Assembly: GCA_035222895.1 (NCBI GenBank)
Contig: JAVYIG010000697.1
Location: forward strand, 1 to 64,000
From: Strongylocentrotus droebachiensis
Taxonomy: Eukaryota; Echinodermata; Echinoidea; Camarodonta; Strongylocentrotidae
Reading direction: 5' to 3'
Length of the DNA: 64,000 nt
Part shown: piece by piece, positions 12,601 through 23,600 of the stretch
How the letters are laid out: the number at the start of each line of letters is the position of its first letter
How positions within the stretch are numbered: the stretch's first letter is position 1
Translations under genes and position numbers: made by a program
The notes under the pieces: model-generated
The model's database searches: none
What the model saw: only the letters and a program-made list of their open reading frames with translations
What the model was told of the DNA's origin: nothing

Positions 12601-13713
12601 TTTTTTAGAAGCTTTAGTCAGAATGTATTAAAGCAGGGCTGTCAACTTTGGGGAACTACTTTAAGTTTAAAGGTTGTAGATCTAGATCTAGAATCTAGGC
12701 TATGCAAATTTTTGTTTTTTTCAAGGGGGTGTTTTAAATTTGAACATCGCGCCAAAATTTTTGCAACGACTCAAGCCGGGGGAAAGGGAGGGTAAGATTG
12801 TGGATACCATGTTTGGCCGGAGGTTTTTTCATAAACCAGGAGATTCTACATCAAAGCGGGAGAGCGGAAGGAAAGGCGTGCTGGCGGCGCTATGAGCTAT
12901 TGCTATTGGGAAGGCGGGAGGATGAGCGTGGTGGCGTGACCCCGATGAGACTCCTTCCAATTTGCTCCAAATGCAGGAGGGTTGACAGCCCTGATTAAAG
13001 TCTGATTTGTCGATCTGGACTAGGATAGGATTAGGAAGTAGGATCTCGAAATCTGAGATCTAGTGACTAGATTCTAGTCTAGTCTAGATCTGACATCTAA
13101 CTTAGACTAGATCTAGACCTACTTGGTATTGACCTTCTAATTATTACAGTTACAATTACAAGTCTTGTTACAACAAATAGACCTACAAGTAGACTTTTTC
13201 TAGAGGGGTCTAGAATCTAGACTGGATCTAGACCCTAGTCTAGATTTTGTTCTAGACTGGTCATGGTCTAGACTCTAGATAGACCCTCAGTGCTAGAGAG
13301 CGAGAGTAATCTACAAGTACAACAAAATAAGGTCAAGCAAAAAATAACCTTGGCCTATCATCAGTCACCCCATCACGCGCTAAGCTGCCTAGGCTCAGTA
13401 ACATATGATATTACAACTAGGTACAGAAACACTTAAACAGTCAACTAGCTTCCACACCACACGCTGACCGGCCGACCAAGCCCTACTCCCGCGGCCATGG
13501 TCCGGTCCCCCTGAATCTAGGCCGAGCTTCGGGCGTGTGACAAAGAAAGTCAAAATTATTTCTGGCGACAAAATTAAATGCCTTCACATGCACATCACAC
13601 GTTATTTTTATACTTACTTTTCCGTCGCTTTTTCGACGTACTTTTCTACATTTTCCGTATGAGCCACTGCCAATCGTGTATAAAATATCATAATCACTCA
13701 GTTTTGATGGCAT
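6602..13713 (-). CDS. NEK2: NIMA-related serine/threonine kinase 2
   Basis: NEK2 is a cell-cycle kinase that phosphorylates centrosome linker proteins to separate centrosomes at mitotic entry. Coding exons: 13713-13618, 12539-12322, 11469-11232, 10982-10900, 10452-10326, 10052-9778, 9095-9007 and 6840-6602. All junctions are GT-AG and phases agree, giving 454 residues (human 445). The N-terminal kinase domain has the glycine loop GSGSYG at 15-20, lysine 37 in [24 protein letters not shown] with Asp140, DFG with Asp158 and the activation segment [21 protein letters not shown] charged coiled coil (about 290-370) follows. The C-terminus has an RVxF-type PP1 site (KHVHF) and a KEN box, both as in human NEK2A. 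It ends LLSLR rather than the human Met-Arg. An in-frame ATG at 13749 could add 12 residues; 13713 matches the human start MPS. The gene is head to head with ATXN3. Confidence 0.93.
8536..8660. mobile_element. 125-bp palindromic MITE in NEK2 intron 7
   Basis: A perfect 23-bp inverted repeat (beginning TGGGCCCCGTCTTACAAAG, positions 8536-8558 and 8638-8660) brackets a short interior with two copies of TTGATATCAATC or a close variant. No coding is present. The perfect arms suggest recent activity or selection for the hairpin. Confidence 0.6.
11625..12100. mobile_element. 476-bp MITE with 8-bp target duplication in NEK2 intron 2
   Basis: TATAAATC flanks both sides (11617-11624 and 12101-12108). 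The terminal inverted repeat is about 21 bp and imperfect, sharing CTAACTCGCCCC. Next to each end is a second hairpin in which CGCCCCAG and CTGGGGCG face each other across a short loop, followed by GAGATGTCCC. An 8-bp duplication fits hAT-type elements. No transposase is encoded. Confidence 0.65.
12634..12993. mobile_element. 360-bp hAT-like MITE in NEK2 intron 1
   Basis: The 13-bp terminal inverted repeats are exact (CAGGGCTGTCAAC and GTTGACAGCCCTG), flanked by ATTAAAG at 12627-12633 and 12994-13000. A start of CAGGG and a duplication of 7-8 bp are typical of hAT elements. The interior is non-coding and G-rich in its right half. Confidence 0.65.
13020..13290. repeat. Low-complexity CTAGA-rich tract in NEK2 intron 1
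   Basis: Many imperfect repeats of TCTAGA, TAGATCTAGAC and close variants. The same motif forms short arrays at 12680-12702, 18838-18850 and 38218-38252, so it is a general feature of this genome. Confidence 0.55.
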
Positions 13714-14601
13714 CTTGGCGTTTGAAGTAGAGTCGATGTCAACATTCAAAAAATTTAATGGTCGGCTTTCGTAGCGTGCGTGATTTTGAATAATGGCCCA
13801 GCTGATTTACGTTGTTGTTGATTGGGTGAGCTGACTGGGAATAATTCCGACCAGTTTTCGGTAGCAGATAGTGGTACCGCAGATAGTGAGTGGCCAATTT
13901 TTAAGTTGCGTTGGATGTAAAACGTTGGATGTAAAAACAAAAATTATATTGTTTAGAAAAAACAAATACAAATTTTAAATTAAATTTTAGTTGGAATAAT
14001 TTATAGTCTACACCTCAACAACCCTACTTCTTTATTTAATGCAATTTAGAGACTGATGATTTATAAATCACTACAAATTTGTATTCCCGCCACGCAAAGC
14101 GCATCATTCATTCTCGCTTGTACTGTACAGTAGCAAAGCTAGCTCAAGCTGCGGGTGCATTTTTTTCTTCATATTATGATAAGGGCGTTGTATTCATTAA
14201 CATGATTCTGACTTTACATGAATATGGATCCTCTTCTTAATACCATACAAGCATGTGCATTCGCCTAAAAATTGCCATAATTCTATCTCGAATAGCTGTA
14301 AATATACCATCACGGCCTGCTTCCTGTACCTCATCTTACCTGCAAATAAAAATCAGGTAGGCCTAACCCTACGTACAGTACATACCGGTAACGTTAGGCC
14401 AGCCCTCGCCGCCGCGCCCCGCGGGAGCAAGAGCCATTGGACACCTATTGCATTGAGATTGCATTGAGACGGCATATGCAAGGAGCTAGCTACTAGCTAG
14501 AGGCCAATAAATCATACGGTACTCTTTGTCAGTATCAGGAACTAGTGTGAGGATTTGGGAGAAGTTCTAGAAGAAGCCACCAAACTACTATTAGGAGGAG
14601 A
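13714..14601. promoter_or_regulatory. Shared intergenic interval between divergent NEK2 and ATXN3
   Basis: The start codons of NEK2 (13713, -) and ATXN3 (14602, +) are 888 bases apart and face away from each other. CpG dinucleotides are enriched on the ATXN3 side (about 14370-14420, with GCCCTCGCCGCCGCGCCCCG). No clear TATA box was assigned. A bidirectional promoter is inferred from the geometry. Confidence 0.45.
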
Positions 14602-17600
14602 ATGGATTCAATATTCCATGAAAAGGTTTGTATAAAATAAGTTACAATTCATCCGATCCCGTTCATACAAATTAATGATCAAATGGGCTTTTTTTTTATA
14701 ATACAACAAATTACAATAACATGCATCATGCAGTACTCCAGTACACTACATACACTAGACAAAAATAACCGTCTGGTAAAGTATGGGTCATTCTTTAATT
14801 TATGATCATAAAACTGCATTTTGTTTAAAGGTAAAGACCAGTATTGGCAACGCCCCAATTTCAAAAAATGAAATGGAAGCTCTCATTACCAATCATGTGA
14901 AAGAATATGTTTTGACTAATACATGATGATAAAAAATTTGCCGGGAAACCGCCTACTAATTCATATATTTGGTAAATTTATTTCTCTCGTGGTCTGGTGA
15001 GAGAGATAGGGTAGTCCCATATACATCTTTCTGTGTATAGTGTGTATAGTACTCTGAATATTATCAAGATGTCCGGCCCTGGCAGGAAACCAAGTGTGAG
15101 TAAGCCAGTGACAAGGAAGACCAGCACCGCTACTGCTGCAGCAATTGCAGATGGAAGCCAGGGAAACTCAACAAGCTCTTCAAAATCAAAGACAGACCAC
15201 AATTGTGGCAGTTGCAATCTTATTGTAATGGATGAAGATGATGCAATTGAATGCGAACTTTGCAAATTTTGGTTTCACTGCACATGTCAAAATGTATCCA
15301 AAAAGCTGTACGATACCATCAACGATATAGACTGTGGTGCATTACACTGGTACTGCCGAACCTGCAATGGCACAGCTGGGAACATGTTGAAAATGCTATC
15401 ATCATTGCAGACCAATCACTCTAAACTTACTTCAGAGGTGAAAGGGTTGAAAGATGAAATGAAGGAATGTAAAGTAAAGATTTCCAACAACCAACAAAAG
15501 ATGGAAGAAAAAATTGATGAACTCAAAAAGGATATGTCGATCCACAGCAAGGAACCACAATGCTCAACAGAAGAGGTGGAGAAACTGGTAGCAGATAAAC
15601 TGGATGATTTTGTGGAAAGAGAGAGAAGGAAGAACAACATCATTGTTTACGGCATTCCAGAATCTCAAAGTCAGGATACTGAAGTTAGAAAAAAGGAAGA
15701 TCGTGACCAGATAAACTCTATCTTTCACCAAGACCTCAAGCTGAAAGCAGATGTCAGTCATGTAAGATCTCTGTACCGCCTTGGTAAAAAGTCTGATTTA
15801 GCTAGACCATTGAAAGTTGTTATGGATAATGGAGCTGCTACAGAGGAAGTTTTTAGGGGAGCTAGGTCCCTCAAGTCAGGAACAGTACAGATCGCCAGAG
15901 ATCGCACGAAGGCCGAGAGAGAGGAACACAAGAGACTAAGAAATGTTCTGAAGGAGAGAATTGAAAGAGGCGAAGAGAACCTTGTAATACGAGGCGGAAA
16001 GGTAATAAAGCGGACTTTTCGTCGCGATGAAGGAGTCGGCGACCACTAGTCAATTAGGAGATGGATTTTTAAACTCACTCACCAGCACTGCACAGTATTG
16101 TGATCACGATGTATACATGTATAGTGGAGCACAGAGCACAGCACACAGTGCAAATTTAAACTTTGAGTATACTGCACCAGTGATTGATCCACCATCTTCA
16201 AAGGTTACTGAACAGGAGAAGGTTAATGATCTAACCAACCATCCAGACTATATTTTGCAAACTGAGTCATCAATTAAGTTTTTCTACACAAATTGTGATA
16301 CTCTAACAAACAAGAAGGAAGAGCTCTATACAACTATTTCATTTGTCAAACCAGACGTAATAGCTCTGACTGAGATCTACCCTAAAAGGATCAACCAGGA
16401 TTATGCAATCCAACCTACTGAATTACAGTTACAAGGATACCATATGTTCTTACCAGCAAAACTTAAAGTCAGACAGAGAGGAGTAGTAGTTTACTTGAAA
16501 GAAGGGATTTCTGGTAGCTTGGTAGACATAGATGAAGGTAAATTTGAAGAAACTGTATGGATACGACTGTCTACCAATGGCACTGATCTTCTCTTTGGCT
16601 GTATCTATAGAAGTCCCTCTAGCAACTCTGAGAACAATACAAACTTGAACTGTCTCCTACGCACAGCGTGTTCAATGAAGTATTCACACTTGATAGTGGT
16701 AGGGGACTTCAATTACAGAGGAATCAACTGGCAGGCAAACACCACCTGTGGAGTCAGTATCAATGATGAACAATTATTTATTGACACTGTGAACGATCTT
16801 TTCCTGCACCAACATGTAAAGGAACCTACCAGACAAAGGACAGGCCAAAGACCTAGCTTGCTTGACTTGATCTTAACCAGTCATGAAGATACAGTCAGTG
16901 ATGTAACTATTGGGCCACCCATTGGCAAAAGCGACCACGTGACCATTACCTTCGAGATGGATGTCGGCAACATACAGGCAGAGGAGGAGTTACCTACGAG
17001 AAGCTATTATCATGCAGATTATGATAAAATGAGGTACCAACTGAAGGACATTGATTGGAGTTCTAAGTTTGAAAATACTTCTGGAATACAAGCCTGGAAT
17101 ATATCTGAGGAGATTCTCCATAAAACCATAGAAGACTGCGTCCCACTGAAGAAAAAGAGAAAGCGGAATAGACCAGAGTGGATGAACAGTGAAGCTCTTG
17201 AAGCAGTTCGAAGGAAAAGGAAAGCTTGGAATAAATATCGAAAGAGTAAAAGAAAACAACATCCTGATGTGGATTTGAACTGGAGGGAGTACACCAAAAT
17301 AAGGGACATAACCACCTCTGTGATCAGAAAATCAAAATCTGACTTCGAAAACAAACTAGCAGCTGAAATTAAATTGAATGCCAAAAGCTTCTGGAATTAT
17401 GTAAAGAAACAGACAAAATCAAAACCATCATTGCCTGATCTACAAAAACCTGACGGAACATGGGCTAAAGAGGACCAAGAGAAAGCCGAGACCCTTAATG
17501 TAAAGTACTACATTATGGAAGAAAGAACCAAGGTTTTGACTACACACTGGCTGCTGGTACAAATATATTTTCAGTTCCATCTGGTAATGAGGAAAGAGAT

Positions 17601-20600
17601 TTAGGAGTGCTGTTTCAACAGGACCTGTCTTTCAGCACCCATGCAGCAGATGCTGCCAAGAGAGCCAACATTAAGTTAGGAATGATCAGAAGGTCTTTTT
17701 CAGCCTTGCAAAAGAAGGGGTTCCTTAGTCTCTACAAAACCATTATTCGACCAACACTAGAATACTGCAACTCTGTATGGTGCCCAATACTCAAGAGAGA
17801 TGAAGACATACTAGAAAAAGTCCAGCAGAGGGCCACCAGACTTCTTCCTGAGCTGAGACAAAAAGCATACCCAGACAGACTTAGAGAACTACAACTTCCT
17901 ACTTTAGCTTACAGAAGACAAAGAGCAGATCAGATACAGATATTCAAAATCCTGAAAGGCTTTGACAGAGTGAATCCTTCAAAATTCTTCCAACTAGCCA
18001 CTGGCTCAACAACAAGAGGCCATGATTTCAAGATTGTCAAACAACGTTTCAACACAAGACTTAGGCAGTATAGTTTCTCAATAAGGAGTGTAAATAATTG
18101 GAATGCTCTGCCTAAGGAAGTAGTCAATGCTGCCACCATTAACCAATTCAAGTCATCCCTAGAAAGGTATTGGAGAAACAATCCAATTAAGTTTGAACCA
18201 TACTTGAGACGGGATGCAACAGTAAAGAGGGACAAATAAGCTTTAGCTTCCAGTCTCTACACCCAAGTATACCAAGTAAGTAAGTAAGTGCTTGTAACTT
18301 TACGAAGAATGGGCCAAATTTCTTATCATTTTGATGATTCCAGAACCTTGCAGATGCTAGATGCTAGATGATCGATGATCGACCTTTTCTGATCGATTCC
18401 ACAACGTTTCTTTCACAATGCAATCGCATGACCATTACTGGTCTTTACCTTTAAGGCCATGTAAAATTGATTACATGTTGATCGTCCGGATTTTTTGAAA
18501 AAGAGGAGGAGGGTGTACCATGTTATTTGATATTTGATATTTCAAAATGGCCGCTCAAAATGGCCGCTCGGTACATTTTCCCTGACAGTCGAGGCTATTT
18601 TTTTTCAAGATGGCCGCCGACAATTTTTTTTTTTTTAAATCAGAAATAGAGCCATTTTAGCAGTGTTTTTCATGTTTTTTTTCTTTCAAAAAAAAAAAAA
18701 AAAAAAAAAATAACAAATAACAAAAAATAGGAGGCGGCCCCCAAAAAGGAAGCGGGCGGGGACGATCAACATGAAATCAATTTTACATGGCCTAACCTTC
18801 CCCATGGAATTTGCCATTACATTAGGTTCTACTATTACCTAGATCTAGACCCTAAGTAAGATTAAGAAGTCTAGTATAATATAGGCCTACCGGTACTGAC
18901 TAAAGTTTTAGTAATAAATATCTAGAGCCGGTCAGCAGGTCAGTGCTGACTGTAACTGCAGTGGAGCTTGAGTCACATGTAGTCTCTGTAAAACGTACAA
19001 CCGTGACCGTCTACTAATACTATTAGGTATAGCACACCAAAAATAATTACAACAAACACATGTTATTTAATGATTGCAAATGATCAAGCTTTATTAAAGC
19101 TTTAAAAAACAAAAAACAGAATTGAAATTGGTCAATGCGTTGTGATTTTATACCATTTTTTTTATATCACAAAATTACCGAAAAACCTGCCAGAAATGGT
19201 CAAATTGTTAAAATGGCATAGAGTCTAGATCTAATTCGATAAAGTTGACAACTTAATTCATCACTTTCTTGGACACAAATAATAAATTAAATTATCAGAC
19301 ACTAAAATATCATCTTTGTGGTAAAAAATACAAAAAAAAAAATTCATATATACGTTTTGAAAACAGAAGCCAACAAAATAGGTCTAAGTCATTTTTGCAA
19401 TTTTTACGAATCTGCAGATATAAAAAAGTTGTGAAAATAACTAAGTCTGCCTAATTAATATGCGCATATGTAATCAAATCAATACCGAACATGATACATC
19501 AGTGAAACCTATGTATATTAGAAAGGTATGGAAATATATTTCATTTGTAATAAAATAAAATCATGAATATTCATCAAATATGCAAATTAGGTCATTTCAG
19601 TTAATTATATATTCGCGCATCATTATGCAAATTAGGAAAGTCAAACTGTTCATTTTGGGGGCATTTTTGAAATCATATATTCATAGATCATATTTACACC
19701 AAATATTGACCTTAAATTCCTAATATTTTTGCAATTCCAATACAATATGGCGATGGAAATTACTTGGATCACCGTCACAGCTATTTCCTCATGTGTTTCA
19801 CAAATAATTCAGAAAAACCGATTATATGATAAGAATTTGTAGACTTTCTGCTACATCACAGTATATCTGCCTTTTTCAAAGATGTCAGATTTGAGGATTT
19901 ATGACGATTTATGACGATTTGTGACGATTTTCTGAGATATCACACAACAACAACAACATAACATTCCACAAGGACTGAATTTTAGAGGGGCAGAAACTTT
20001 GACCCCAGTACAGTTGTGGCTACCTTGAGTGTAAATAACAAATGAATTCAATGAGTGAAACACATGAGGATATTGCATTTTTGTAGGGGAGTTTTTTACA
20101 TTGAGGTGCATTTTTTCACCACGCGGAATAGCAGCGCGAGTCAATGGGCCATGTCACACATGGCTGAAAAGACAATATTCTAATTCAATAATTAACATAT
20201 TTCCCACATGCCTATAACAATGAAACTACACAGAATTGTAGTTAAAGGTATGCTTGAAATATATGTGAAATAACAATTCAAAAATATTGTTTAGTTTTTT
20301 TTAAATACATTTAAAAAAATTGCTATTTCTACCAACTGACTGCTGTTGTGTGTGTGTGTTCGCGGGGCAGACTGTTTGCACAGGCAGTGTGATCACCCTA
20401 CTACTATACTGCTAGATCTATACCATACTATTATTAATTTAGAGACTGAAGTTGTTTTGTTGTTGTTTTTTGGTGTTATCAGCGGGACGTTTCATTCTTT
20501 TGAGAATATAGGTTTTTATTTGTCTTCATGACTTTAATAGTCTTTATTTACTATTATTAACCGTATCAGACATCTGAGCAGGGCAATTTTTAAATGTTAT

Positions 20601-23600
20601 TGCCCTCAAGGTTTGATGGATAAGCCAACAAAATTACAATAAGTTAGTCCGCTCAGAAAAGTCAATGGGATTTTGTGTGTAATTTGGCGGGCAATATAGG
20701 TTATACAGTAAACCAATGCGCAAATATTTTAGCCCGCTCAGAAGAGTCAATGGGATTTGTGTGTAATTTGGCGGGCGATATAGGTTATACAGTAATCCAA
20801 TGGACAAATATTTTAGCCCGCTCAGAAAAGTCAATGGCAAAATGCGTGTTAAACTAGTGAGCAATAATATAGTGCCAGTTGTAACTTACATCGCGCATCA
20901 GCTATTGTAATTTACATCGCGCATCGTGTATAAGAAAATGCGCACTTTGCGCGAACTCTTTGTGACGTAACAATCACACCCTAGGCAAACTGTTTGCAGT
21001 GTATCGAAAATCTGTCAAACACTGGATGAACAGTGCTGGTTTGACAATGTTTTTGCAACTTCTAATGCTAGGAGACCCTGTGTAGCCTACATAATTTAAG
21101 AGTATAAGATAGTAAGAGTTTCTTGTTTGCTCTAGATGTCTGATGTGGTTAATAATAGTAATATTGACTGCCTAATTCAGGGCAATACGACTTGTCATAT
21201 ATCACCCTCACCTTCGGTTCGGGCGATATATGTCGTATTGCCCAGAAGGCAGTCAATATTACTTAAATATTACTGTCAGATGTGAAAGGTAATTAGTAGT
21301 GCGAATAGATACAGTTTGTGAGAATATTACAAGGTAAATGTATTTATGTTTATGAATATCTATGCATGTATTGATTAAACCTTACTAGGGTCTAGTCTTT
21401 TCCTATATAATTTCAAAATTTATTTGAAACAAGAATCAAGATATTGGTAAGTTATATTGGGTAGTTATTTACCAATCACATATCTGTTTCAGATATTGTT
21501 CATCATTTTTCTCTTTCTTTTTTTTAGCAAGAGGGATCACTGTGTGCCCAGCATTGTCTAAATTCTTTACTGCAAGGTGAGATTTTATCTTTTTAAAAGC
21601 TTTTATTGAGATCTTGAAACTCTTCATTAAGAATTGAGACGAAGAGAAGTATTATGGCAATGACAGTAAGAATTAAAATGAAACTCCATACTTCTCTCTA
21701 TACATATTAATTTCACATAATTTGCTTATTCACTATTCATTTACTTCAATTACTCAACCCACTTCCTTCCTCCATTCATCTCCTCTACATACCAAGTCTT
21801 CTATCTCACCCTTTGGTAATTTGTTAATCTTCAATATCAAGTCCCTCAGAAATGAAATGAAAATGCCTTGGTTTCTTATAAACACTTGCTTTATGACTCT
21901 TGGGGTACTGGGGTAGTGTAATAATTTCATCATCATCATCTGCATCATGTTGCCTTTTGTTCTCAACTCTGCCCTTGTAGCTGTTGAGTTGAACATCAAG
22001 ACAGGAATTCTAAAATACTCCATTTTCAGTGAGCTAACTCAAAAGTATTCTAACCGTTAAGACTCAAATAACCCACAATTATTTGTCATATAAATGCAAA
22101 GTGTTACAGAGCATGTATGAAAATTGAAAGTGTATCGTGACCTTAAAGTTCTGATTTCTTTCACTTCCTGTAATAGGTTCCTACTTCAGTGCAGTAGATC
22201 TTGCCTCCATTGCTCAGGATCTAGACGATGTAGAAGGGGCTCACATGGCTGAAGGTGGAGTGGACTCGGTAGAATACCTCAGGTTCCAAGAAGTAAGCAA
22301 TATCGAAATATTTGAATAAAAGACACTGGTAGGCCGGTTCCTGATAATGATTGCAGTAGAAATTTAGCATTCTTTTTATCAGTGTATTTAAATTTTTGCA
22401 AATCAATATTGGGGTTTAAATTTGGGAGTATTGAAGGTCATTAAAATGTTCTCTTCTAAAGGTTGCTTAGAACTGCACAATGTAGTAGGTTAAGGTGTAT
22501 TTTATTCTTTAAATGTGGAATTTCATTTGTTGTATTAGAAATTTAAATGCATGAACGATCTTTGTTTCGTTAGTGTTTTATTTGTGTGTAAATATTTTAA
22601 ATCATTGTTAAATACTCAAGCTTTACAAGTCATGATTTTAACTTGATGTGCAAGTTGTATTTTAAGACCAGTCTATGTTATTGAAGGGAAGTTTAGTGTA
22701 GAATCTTGTTTGCTTACATTATTGCATCTTCTTTTCTTTTTCTTTCTTGCTTGCATTTCTTGTCTAAATGACAGCAACCATCCACAAATATGGATGACAG
22801 TGGCTTCTTCTCTGTGCAAGTCATCAGTAAGGCTCTGTTTGTATGGGAACTTGTCAGCATTCCCATCGGTAGTTCAGAGGCTGGAGTAGCTTCAGTTTAT
22901 CCTGAGTAAGTACACATGATTAATCCTGATTTTTCAAATTTTTATCTCATTAGGCCATGTAAAATTGATTTCATGTTGATCGTCCCCGCCCGCTTCCTTT
23001 TTGGGGGCCGCCTCCTATTTTTTGTTATTTGTTATTTTATTAATTTTTTTTATTTATTTTTTTTTGAATTTTTTTTTTTTTTTTTTTTTTTTTGAAAGAA
23101 AAAAAACATGAAAAACACTGCTAAAATGGCTCTATTTCTGATTAAAAAAAAAAAAATTGTCGGTGGCCATCTTGAAAAAAAATAGCCTCGACTGTCAGGG
23201 AAAATGTACCGAGCGGCCCTTTTGAGCGGCCATTTTGAAATATCAAATATCAAATAACATGGTACACCCTCCTCCTCTTTTTCAAAAAATCTGGACGATC
23301 AACATGTAATCAATTTTACATGGCCTTACGATACTTGCGTCATTTTGAATTTAGTCCTCATGGCAGTATAGTTAAAGGGGCAGTCTACCCTGATAATGAG
23401 TTGGTTTTTTTAATAAATGGGGCCTGTCACCACGAAATGAGTCCAGTTGGTCAAAATTTTTATTCCTGTTTTTAAGTATTATATGAATCTACATTAAGTA
23501 AGCTTTAAATTAAGGGGTCACACATTAAAATTGATAAATTATATCCAGAAATATGAACAAAAACCTAATTGGACTTTATAAACAATGGGATTACCCAGTT

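Larger units (their letters stand above)
15043..18287 (+). mobile_element. CR1-like non-LTR retrotransposon lacking its RT core
   Basis: This is a two-ORF non-LTR element with a short 5' leader and a (AAGT)n-like 3' tail ending near 18289. ORF1 (15069-16049) and the endonuclease part of ORF2 (16027 to about 17498) are open. The next sequence encodes the region downstream of the RT palm in another frame, so the catalytic reverse transcriptase has been deleted. The first 20 bases may include a duplicated target (GTGTATAGT occurs twice at 15032-15050). It sits in ATXN3 intron 1, in the sense direction. Confidence 0.8.
14829..18450 (+). mobile_element. TTAA-flanked MITE split by a non-LTR retrotransposon
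   Basis: The ends AGGTAAAGACCAGTA and TACTGGTCTTTACCT are inverted complements. TTAA is present on each side (14825-14828 and 18451-18454). The left half (14829-15042) and right half (about 18288-18450) together equal the uninterrupted copy at 1-356. The break falls between TGTGTATAGTG and CTTGTAACTTTACG. The DNA element must have been there first and the retrotransposon landed in it. Confidence 0.75.

Noticed and set aside
13714-13749. Upstream in-frame ATG as the NEK2 start
   Set aside because: It would add 12 residues not seen in human NEK2. The ATG at 13713 gives MPS-K, matching the human MPSR start. The upstream one remains possible as an alternative.
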